From NCBI GenBank assembly GCA_030407085.1, contig CM059582.1:199500001-199564000 (forward strand): 64,000 nt of DNA, read 5' to 3'. The position numbers were made by a program, and so were the translations under genes. Below, piece by piece: positions 26,201 through 38,200 of this stretch. Source of the stretch: Trichopria drosophilae. Its lineage: Eukaryota; Arthropoda; Insecta; Hymenoptera; Diapriidae. Each line of letters starts with the position of its first letter. Within the stretch, counting starts at the first letter, position 1. The notes under the pieces are model-generated. The model saw only the letters and a list, made by a program, of their open reading frames with translations. It made no database searches and was not told where the DNA came from.

Positions 26201-29200
26201 GGATAAAATCTTAGGCAGGTCGCTCTAAACAACCCAAATGCAATGTTTAAAGGCAAATCATAAGATTGCCGAGGAAGCGCATTCCAATCCCTCCGCAGAC
26301 GACTAATGGGAGAATAAAAACCAAAATTCGACAAACTGTTAATTTCCTCCAGAGGACGGAGATCCCTAATTAGGTAACGGCTGACACGATGGGTCAACAA
26401 GCTGGACAGTTCTCTACAATTCAGACCACCATACAGAATTTTATAAACAAAAGTTACATTAAAATACGTATGAATAGAATGGACTGTGGGCAAATTAAGG
26501 GTACTTGATAATTGAGAGTAGTCATGATCAATGAAAGACATAGGAGAATGAGTTTTAAAAGAGAGAAACCGAATAAACTTATGCTGCAGGGATTCCAAAT
26601 TATTTATGTATTTTTTGAAGTGAGGTGACCAAATAACCGAACCATATGTAATACGCGGAAGAACAAGCGCTTTATAAAGGTGAATGATAGAGTGAATATT
26701 GTTAAAATCTTTTGTAGAACGTCTTAAGAATCCCAGAGCAGAATAAGCCTTGGCTAAAACACTGTCTTGGTGAGGTCTGAAGCAAAATGACGAGTCCAGG
26801 ATAACACCCAAGTCTGAGATGGAATCCACCCTCTGAAGGCACGAGCTAGAGATGAGATAATCATAATTAAAAAATTTTAAACGTCTGTGGAATGAAATGG
26901 ATTTGCACTTTTGAATGTTGAGAGGTAACAAATTGTAGTCGGCCCACAAAACAATTTCATTTAAGTCCCTTTGGAGATTGGATGCATCAAGGGGAGATAG
27001 AATCTCAATATACAACTTGATATCGTCAGCAAATAGCAGGAATTTGGAGTATTTGATAGAATGTACAATGTCGTTTATGAATAGAACAAACAATAAAGGT
27101 CCCAGGTGGGAACCTTGAGGGACTCCTGATGTAACGATATATGGATTTGAGATGGAATCTCTAATTCTTACCATTTGCTGGCGATTCATCAAATAATTAC
27201 CGAACCATCTTAAGAGATTTCCACCAATTCCCAATTGCGAAAGCTTATTGATGAGTAGACCATGTTCGATTGAATCAAATGCCTTCGCAAAATCTAGATA
27301 GATCGCATCCACCTGATGGAAACTGTCAAGAGCTCTAGAAATGTAATCAGTATATAGCGTTAAGTTCGTAATAGTTGACCTCCCCCTGATGAAACCATGC
27401 TGCTGATTTATCAAAATATTTGAAAAGGAAGACCGCAACTTATTAGCTATAATCGCATCTAGTAATTTTGCAAAAACGCATAATATTGAGATAGGTCTAT
27501 AATTCTCTATGTGACACTTATTTCCATTTTTGTGAATTGGAGTGACATAAGCTGTTTTCCATATATCTGGGAATGTACTAGATTGAAGCGATTGATTGAA
27601 TAGCAAGACTAAGGGCTCTAAGAGAGGAGCAATACATTTTTTAATAAAGCTTGACGGAATCAAGTCTGGTCCGAACGAATAAGAATCCTTTATGCTATTC
27701 ACTATGGAAGAAATATCTACAGCTGTAATAATAAAACTATCATGAGTTATTCCATCATTAGAAAATACATTGACATCAGGATCGCTAGAAGCCCGGTGTA
27801 CAGATTTAAAAAAATCAGCAAACCCATTAGGGATGTCATGAGATAAGAGGGATTTGTCTTCAAAAAACATATTCTCAGGAATATCATTAGAAGATTTTAA
27901 ATTCTTTATGTAGGACCAAAACGATTTGATATTTGTCATGGACTTTGTTTCTATCGAGTCAATGTATCTTCTATAGCAAGATTTTGATAATCTTAAGCAC
28001 TCCGATCGAAGCTTTTTAAATTTAATATATAAATTAAAATCATAATTAAAAACTTTATTTGACACCTATTTAAATGTTAAAACAATACATAACAAGTTTT
28101 AAACTATCTAGATTTAATGTACAGTAGGTTAAATACAGTTAGAGCATATATTTTAAATATAAATCTAAAAATTCTATTTTTTTAACCTAAAAAGTCGATT
28201 TTCTCGAAAACGGCTCGATGAATGATTTTGTTTTTTTTGTTAAAATATTTCTAATAATGTCCAGATTCAATATCCACAAGAATATTTACAGTGGGAGAAC
28301 TTTTGAGTTAAAGTGCGTTAAGATACACCGTGACTCGCATTTCTAACTTGCTAGTACATACACATTTTCTTAACTGGTCGTATTCTTCTAATTTGTCGAA
28401 TCAGCAGATTTGGGTGAGAGATTAGGCGGAGTTTATGCTTTCTGTTGAAGTTTGCGATTTCATCTCTTACCAGTGGTATTTGTAGGTCCTTTCGAATTCT
28501 CTCGTTTGGTACAAACCAAGGAGCGTCTACTATGGCTCTGAGAACTTTACTTTGGAATCTTTCTAGAATTTCGATGTTTGATTTTGACGCTGAGCTCCAA
28601 AGTTGTATGCCATAGGTCCATATTGGTTTTAGGACAGTCTTGTATAATAACAATTTGTTTTCTAGCGATAATTGTGATCTTCGGTTCATAAGCCAGTACA
28701 TTTTGTTTAATTTTAAGTTTAACTGTTTTCGTTCGGTACATACGTGTGTTTTCCAAGTTAGTCGTTGATCCAAATGCATTCCGAGGTATTTAACGTGTTC
28801 TGTTTGTGGAAGTGCAATGTTATACGTTGTAACTGAAGGACATGTTTCCCTCCTTAATGCTAATGTTATGTGTATGGATTTGAGCACATTAATTTGAAGT
28901 CTCCACTTTGTGAGCCACTTTTCAATCATGTTAAGATGATTAATAAAGAGTATATTTAATTTTCTCGACTACTTTTTCCAATTCTTTTTTGTAAGATGTT
29001 TTTTACAATAATATGGTCTACTTTTTACACCTTGAGGGTGACCGTTCGAGAACCAATTAACGGAAGAAAGAGATTCTATCTAAATTTTGAAAACATTATT
29101 GTAAAAAACATCTTACAAAAAAGAATCGGAAAAAGTAGTCGAGAAAATTAAATATACTCTTTATTAATTTAAAAATAGCCCGATTCGAAAGTAACAAGCT

Positions 29201-32200
29201 ACAACATCTGCTTTCTTTACTTCAAATTTAAAAAAATGTTAAGATGATGCTGAAGATGGTTTGATGCAGTAGTTTGATTTGCATGAGAAGATAATGAATG
29301 AATGAATGAATGAATGAATGAATATTTATTCTGCCGTACCCCGGAAGAAAAGTCGTATCTCCATTTTTTCGATTTTGGATATGATTTTATAATAAAATAG
29401 ATTCATTTTTGAATTTGCGGATCTTTTAGCCACATTATACCAGAAATACAATAAAAGTATTTTTCTTTTTTTTTTTAGCTAATAACAAATATTTCAGATA
29501 TTTTCTTTCGGGAAATAATGCATTGCATTATAAGGAATATAAATATAATTTTATCCCAATTTCAGCGAAAATGGAGATACGACTTTTCTTACGGTAGTAT
29601 TGCACACACATATTTCCATACATATAACTCTTACAATCGATAACAATACATAAAGTTAAATAAAAATAGATAAACTTAATGCGGATAATTTCAATAATAT
29701 GAAAATCATATATGCAATTGTGTACATATATATATGTACATGCAGGTGCGCACTAGCGCCGTATGTGGTGTGCAAGAGCTTAGGTGCTCATCCGCAACAC
29801 CAGATGGTAAAAAGGAGTGTAGTAAGAATGTTCCGCTTCTTGTGTAGATGTTCAAGAATTCTTCTATGCGAAGAATGTATGTGAAGTCAAGTTGTTTTAC
29901 AGTTGCATATGGTATCTTTCCTTTATTTGATTATTCCAAAACGATGTTCCAAATGTTCGGATGTTTCTTGATCCACTGTTGCAATTTTTTACTGATTGTG
30001 CTTCTATTTATAGAAATCTCTTCACTTTCTGAGCAACTCAAAAAGTTAAATAATTTTGTTGCGATGTAAATAAAAGATCTTCTACTAACTGTTTTTGACC
30101 ATGTAGGGTATGCTGCTACCTTCCGGTACAGAGCTTCTAGTGTTTATATTAGACGATTTAAACTGAAGATAATCTTCAAAATAGTATGACAGTAATGCTG
30201 TCTAATGTTCATAATATCCGCAAGTTTAAAAAATGTCCACAGTATGGTAGAATCTTCCTTTATTATAAATAATTTTCAAAACTCGCGTTTGCAGATTCTG
30301 GATTCTCTTGATTGCATTTTCATAGGCACCTCCCCCAAGCGATTATTCCATACGTGGCTATTGATTCGAACATGGCATAATAAAGAGTTTTAAGTGTGGT
30401 GATACTCAATATTTTCCGTAGTCTGTACAGTAGTCCTCCTCTTAAGTCATCTTCCCTTAAGTCATATGCTCCCCGTAAGTCATATCTTTTGCTCCCTCTA
30501 AGTCATAATTTTATAGGTTATAAACCCTGATGCGTTCCCCAATCACGAGCTCTATTGAACGGTAGCTCGCGTAACGTTTTGTACAAATATGTAACTAACA
30601 AATGTACCAAAAGTACCAGAAAATTACATTGCAAAACCATTGAAATTGAATGTTATGAAATATGACTTAAGGGGAGTTGCCGCCATCTTGCTTGCCCCGA
30701 CTGTATGACTTAAGGGGAGCACTACTGTAGAATACATGGGTCACATAACGAAGCTTATTTACAACTCTATTTATGTGCTCTGTCCATTTCAGCCGAAAGT
30801 CCAATTGTATACCAAGGTATTTAATATCTTCCACTTTTCCTATAGACTGGTTATTATTCAAATTTATGCTTTGCAACTTTGGTACACTGTCGACATATGA
30901 ACCAAATGTTATACATTTTGTTTTATTTATATTAACCGTTAAACGGTTATGAGTGAGCCATTCATTAATGTTAGTAAAATCTGTAGATGCCTTCTCAACA
31001 ACTTTATTCCAATTATCGTCTTTGTAGATGATAACTGTGTCATCTGCAAAGCTGACAGGGTCTCCTGCGGTCGATGATGGAAGGTCATTAATATATATGT
31101 TAAACAGAGTTGGGCCCAGTATTGTGCCTTGAGGTACACCACACGTGATTTTCTGAGTTGTACTGAAGTCTGTTCCAATTTTCACGACTTGTTGTCTATC
31201 TGACAAATAGCTCTGTAACAAGTTATAGATTTTACCTCTAAATCCATAACTATATAGTTTTTCTAACAGAATTTGGTGATCGAGCGTATCGAATGCTTTG
31301 GCTAAATCCGCGGCAATAGCTAGGCAAGGTTGATTTGTATCAAGATTGTCGTATATACGAGATAGGACCGCTGCGATTGCCGAGTTTGTTGATTCGTTAG
31401 CTTGAAAGCCAAATTGTGTTTTGCTAATAATCTTGTTAACTTGCAGGAAGTTCGTCATTCTGTTTCCAATAGCTCGTTCCATTAACTTTGATATTATAGA
31501 TAAATCTCCTTTTGATTCACTTAGGTTTCAATATGACTTAGACAATTTGTCAGACTGGTGTATTCGCAATAGTTTATCTCTCAATCTAAGTGTAAGCACT
31601 TAACTTTTACTAGGAAAACTCGTGAAACTGAAAACAGATATAGCATCGATAACACTACTTTGGAAAATGTCTCAGTTATACGAGACGTGGGGATAACTTT
31701 CAATATTTCCTTAACCTTCAATGAACATCTAAGTGAGGTTGTAAATAAGGCATATAGGTCACTTGGATTCCTCATTAGAACTACCAGATCATTTAATGAC
31801 ACTTCTACAATAATTTACTTGTACAAAACCTTAGTAAGATCTGTTTTATTGTTTAGCTCACAAATTTGGTCACCTTATACGCAGTCAGGTATCAATTATT
31901 TGGAATCTATACAAAAAGAGTTTATACGTTTCCTATCATTTAAAACAGACCATCCAATGCATTATTTCGATCACAACTTTTCATCTTTCTCTGAGGAATT
32001 TAAGTTACCAACTATTGCCTCTTTGCACACTTACAATGATTGTGCATGTACAAGAAGTGTTTTAACTGGTAATATCAAGTCTCCTGAGATCGTGTCACTG
32101 TTCTCTCATAGACACCAGGGGTACGATACCACGAGTTTTTGTCCACTGTACGAAGGAGCTGCTAAGAGCAATGCATCTTTCTTCTCGGTTGTGAATCGTT

Positions 32201-35200
32201 TAAGAAGAACTTGGAATACTCTGTCAACACAATGTAGAGATTCTTTACAAAATAATTCTTTTTTTATTAAATGCAAAGATGATGTCCTTTGCTTCTACGA
32301 TAGTTGAATTTTTGTTCTTAATATATATGTTTATTTACTTTATTATTCCTGGCGGCAATTCTACAATTCTACGTTTATTATGTAATTATATTTTTTGTAC
32401 TTGGGCGTTTTCGCCTGTCTCAAACTGAAAATAAATAAATAAAAAATAAAAATAATAAGGATATCGGTCTATAATTAGATGTTTTCGTGCTGTATATTGC
32501 TGTATCATCAGCAAAAGTGGCTAGCAGCGTATCTTTAGATGTCGGTAGGTCAGAGGTGTAGAGAGTGTATAATAACGGGCCTAATACACTTCTTTGTGGT
32601 ATGCCAGAATTGATTGGATACAGATCTGAATATTCATCTTGTATTCTAACTCGGAAAAATCTGTTGCTAATGTAGGATTTGAGGATTAGAAACAAGTCAC
32701 CAGGTAATGTTCTTTTCATTTTGCATATTAGCCCTGTGTGCCAAACTTTATCAAAGGCTTGTTATATATCGAGGAAGGCTGCGGAACAGTAGTTCTTATC
32801 TTGAAAATTTGTATAGATACTTTTTGTTATCCCGTGCACTTGGTCTATTGATGCATGTTGCTGTCTAAATCCGAATTGGTGATCAGGAATCATCCTTTTT
32901 TTTTTGGAATATTGGCATTATTCGTTTCAGAATTAATTTTTCAAAAACTTTGGATAAAATAGGTCACAAACTGATTGGGCTGAAAGAAGTAACTGAATCT
33001 GGGTTTTTTTTCCTGGTTTTAGCAACAAAATAACTTGTGCGACTTTCCATTGCACTAGGTAATAATTGGGTCTTAATGTTAGCACATAAACTTCTCAATC
33101 TAGACGGCTCATACAGTGACTTGAGGAGTATTGCGATAGTAAACGAGGGAGGTTATAATACACGTAAAACGAATGCGTTGGCTATGAAATATCATAAAAT
33201 AATTTTGGTTACCATTCCATTTCTGCTCGATTAAGTCGTTAAGTAAGTCGAATTAAGGTGTTTAAGCCTAAATTATAACTAATATTAAACATAAATTGTA
33301 ACTAATATTAAACCGAAATTATAACTAAATAATAATGACATACATGATTATTAGGATATACATCATGGTGCGTCGGAACCGAATTTAATTAAAAGGTTCT
33401 GGCATATTCAATTTTCTTATTGATTATCATTTGTTGAACCCCAAACAACATTATTTTACTAGAAATGAAATCTTCGCCTGGGCGATTTTCGAAAAAAGTA
33501 GATTTTTGCGTAAAAAAAAAAAGCTGCATTTAATGCTGGGCGTAGTAAATACGATTTTCAACCACATGCTTGCTGAATTTGAAGAACAGGTTTTGGCTTG
33601 GACAAAAGTGTCGAACGTAGAACGTGAAAACATACATGGTGGCGGTACAGGGTTCAATGGAAATTCTTGTAAAAAGTTGATGGAAAAACTCGATTATTTA
33701 CGTTCAAACTGTCCCATTGGTTGTTTGAAGTTCGTTCAAGTTTTAGCTGACTTTCATATGGTCGTAAAATCGTGCTTCGGTAAACACTTAGATCCAGATT
33801 ATAAAAAGTACATCGCAGATTTTAAAAAAAGTTATTTAGACCTAGGAGTATCAGTAACTCCTAAAATTCACGCTGTCTTTTATCACATCGACGATTTTTT
33901 GACGAAACATCCCAGTAGAGGATTAGGATTCTACAGCGAACAAGCTTCGATTTCAAAGGTGTTTGGAATAAGTACAAAGTCAAGAATGATCATCCGCAAT
34001 ATGCACAGCACTTGTTAAGGGCCGTTTGTGAATTTAACGGTCTTCGCGTTTAAGGGATTTCAGTGATGTTTTAATGTACTTAAAAATGTTGTTAATTAAA
34101 GTTTTATTGTGTGTTAATTATATAACCTGAATTTATTGTCTTATTTTACTAATATATACTCATCATATAATAGTGCACAAATAATTTTTAAATGTTTTCA
34201 CGCTATATTAACTTATTAGGGTCAGAAAATGTATATATTTTTTATTTTTTTCATAAAAAGCGACTTTTTTCTAAAATTTCTCAAGCAATGATTTAATTTT
34301 TGGTCCGAAAATATTTTTTGGGAGTCAAGAAATGATAATCAATAAGAAAATTTCATATGCATGACAATTTATTAGAAAAATTTTATTTTTTTTATTTTTT
34401 TCAATTTTTTTTTTTACAAAAATCTACTTTTTTCGAAAATCGCCCAGGCGAAGATTTCATTTCTAGTAAAATAATGTTGTTTGGGGTTCAACAAATGATA
34501 ATCAATAAGAAAATTGAATATGCCAGAACCTTTTAATTAAATTTGGTTCCGACGCACCGTGACATACAATAAACTGAATAAATCATTAACGGGTATAAAC
34601 TATGGAAGAAAAAGAAGAAAAACAGAAATAGTGAATAATATGCTAAATAATAAAAACAGATGATAGAAATACGCGTGTAGCAGTTCGGTTCTATTCAGTC
34701 GGAACTAAAATCCTATTTAAATCCTCGGAACGTTGTATCGCAAGCCACGTAGATAACTTTTTCTTAAAATTTGCAATGCTTTCATCATTGTCATTTATTC
34801 ATTTTATTTATTAATGACGTATTGTTAATACCACGTAAAGCTCATATGCTAATATTTGCTGATGACATTAAAATATTTTATGAAATAAAATCTTTAGCAG
34901 ATGCAAGAACAGACAGCTTCAAGAAGATCTCGATAGTTTCTCAGCATGTTGTGCAACTAATGGCATGACTCTTAATTTAAATAAATGTTACTATGTCTCC
35001 TTTTCAAAGTCTATGAAAAAAATTAATTCACGGTACTCTTTGCTGGGTCAATCTTTACTTAAAAAGTCAACTATTAAAGATCTTGGTGTAATATTTGATG
35101 ACAGAATTACTTTCAATGATCATATAAAATATGTCGTTAACAAAGCGTCAAAAATGCTGGGTTTCCTTCAAAGAACATGTGGAAACTTTAAACAGGTTAA

Positions 35201-38200
35201 AACCATACGCTTACCGTATTTGACACTAGTCAGACCAATTTTGCTTTACGCATCTTCAGTCTGGTTACCTATATATGAGATTCATTTTAAGGAAATAGAG
35301 AGAGTACAACATAAATTTTTACCAGGGTTGGGTAAGTTAACTTTTTGTTTTAACTTAGTTAAGTTAAAGTTAACTCCATAAAATATTAACTAAGTTAAGT
35401 TAAAAGTTAATACGTTATTTACTTAATTGAAATAGAAGTTAAGTTAACTGGTAAAAAAGTTAAAAGTTAAGTTAACTGGTAAAAAAGTTAAAAGTTAAAA
35501 AAATAAAAGTTAAAAAGTTAAAAGTTAAGTTAAAAAGTTAAGTTAAAAGTTAAGTTAAAAGTTAAAAAAATAAAAGTTAAAAAGTTAAAAGTTAAGTTAA
35601 AAAGTTAAGTTAAAAGTTAAGTTAAAAGTTAAATTAAAAGTGAAAAGTTAAAATTTAAGTTAAAAGTTAAGTAAAAAGTTAAGTTAAAAGTTAAGTTAAA
35701 AGTTAAGTTAAAAGTTAAAAGTTACAAGTTAAGTTAAAAGTTAAAAGTTAAGTTAAAAGTTAAGTTAAAAGTTAAGTTAAAAGCTAAAAGTTAAAAGTTT
35801 AAAATTAAAAAAAAAACTTAATTAAGTTAAGTTAAAAGTTAATGATCTAAAAAGTAACTAAGTTAAGTTAAAATTAATTAATTTTTTAACTTTTAACTTA
35901 ACTTTTAACTTTTAACTTTTCCACTACCCAACCCTGATTTTTACGATATGCTGCATTTAAATTAAAAAAGCCTCTTCATCCTTTTGATCATGATTATACT
36001 GCAATAGCTATTGAATTAAACTTGCCTTCCTTAAAGTCGGTGTATCATGTAAATGATCTCTGTTTATTATACAAACTAATTCATACAGACATCGATTGTC
36101 CTTTTATGCTAAGTAAAATAAATTGGATGGTACAATCTATTTCCACAAGAAACCCAAACATTTTTTCTTTGAAAACACCTCGTACAAATTATGTTAAAAA
36201 TGCACCCATCTTTCCAATATGTAATTTAGCAAATTTAAATTCACCACACATTAACCTAACTGAAGATACATATTCTAATTTTCAAAGATGTGTTAAAACA
36301 TTATTATACAGATTTATCTAGAAATTTCATTTTTATTTTTATATTGATTACGGCCATTTATTTTGTAATATGTTTTGTAAAGGGTTATAACCCGTTGATG
36401 ATGAAATAAATAAATAAATTTTCACGCAACGAAGTCGGTATTAAATTTAGACATTTACAGCCTATAAAATCAAGAGCTCTCTGACCAATAATTTTGTTCC
36501 TTTTTGGTAACGTTATTAGTTTGTTTATGTTTCCTCGGGTATTTAAAGAATGGTACGTGTTATTTCCGTTAATGTTCAGTCTACAATATATAGAAGCATT
36601 TAGATAAAATAATTTTCTGATCGTAAGTAGTGAATTTACTTTATACAGTTCCTGGAGCTCACTTGTTGGAAATAAACGAGGTTTGAAAAACATTACTTTT
36701 TTATTTTATTTATTTATTTATTTAGTTGAAATATATTTTCCACTGAAGCTGATAAAAAGTTATACGTCTAATAGAACTCAAAGTGTAAAAATCGACTCAA
36801 TTGTTAGTAGTAAAGAATCAATATCTCTTGGTGTTCCTCAAGGATCAATATTGGGACCACTACTTTTTGTTATCTTCATGAATGACTTGTTTGATAGTGT
36901 AAAAGAAACAGAAGTATTTGCGTACGCTGATGACACAGCAATTTTTGTAAAACAAAGTAGCTGGTCCAGCTTAATGAACGTAGCTTGTACGAATTTCAAA
37001 ATTGTTAAAAATTGGTGTGAAAAAAATAGACTGACCGTTAACTTCGAAAAGACAGAGTATTTAGCTTTTGGATGCTACACTGATAGCATCCCTAAAAACC
37101 TACAACTTAAAAATCACACCGATTCGTGCTCTGTAACTCATCATAATTCCCAATGTAGATGTAGTAGCATAAGTAGAGTTGACCATGCAAGATACTTGGG
37201 TGTGATAATTGACTCACATCTTACTTGGGAACATCACATCCAAAGAACTTTAAAAAAATTAAATTATATAACATTTAATATTAGTAACATAAAAAATATT
37301 GTAAACAAAAAAACATTGATAAATATCTATTATGCTCTGTTCAATTCTGTTCTATGCTACGGAATCATTGCATGGGGTGCGGCGAAAACTAAATACTTAA
37401 AGTGTCTAGAGGTTACTCAAAAAAGGGTATTAAAACTAATTTTAGGTAGAAATAAGCTATTCTCATCTGATCTAGTCTACAAAGAATCGGAAATATTAGA
37501 TATTAGGCAACAATACTCTGTGGTTGCAATAAATTATGCTGTTAAAACAAAAAGAATATATACAGTAGAACATAATCGGAATACTAGAAATAAAACTAAA
37601 AAAGGCATTGTGATACCGACGAGAAAGAAAGAAAAAACTCGTAGAAACTTTGATTTTATGGCAGCAAAATTAATGATAGCTTTCAATATGACACTATCTA
37701 CACTAGGAAACGATATAAAAAGAAAATTAAAAAAAAAATATTCTGGTCTTTACCCAGATCTTTCTGTCATGAAGTTTTTGTTTAACTCTTTACGTTATAG
37801 CTTTACTATATTTAATCTATTTCTCTTCAACCGAAGTTATGCGCAATCATAATTCTTGACCCTAATATAGGATGTATGATGGAAAATACCATCATCAACT
37901 CGCAGACAGGCAATACATTTGCCTTGTGAGTTTTATTTTTTTTCTTTTGTCTGAATATGCATCGAAACCTACGGTGTATATAATTCAATGTTTCATTAAT
38001 ATATAGATATATTTATGTAATATGTACATTATATTTGGTTAATAAATTTCTATTCTATTCTATACGGGTCTTAGAAGACCTTTTACATAATGTTAAAGTA
38101 GATGGCTTATTCTTATAAAGTTTGTTATATCACATTTATAAAATATGGTTTACAATTAAGTGAGGTATAAATTAAAAAAGAAAGAGAGAAAAAAATCTAT

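Noticed and set aside
26188..28065. 625-aa open frame as a host gene
   Set aside because: It contains the ordered reverse transcriptase motifs, including VPQGSHLGPLLF and FADD, and ends in a LINE-type tail. It is a retrotransposon frame.
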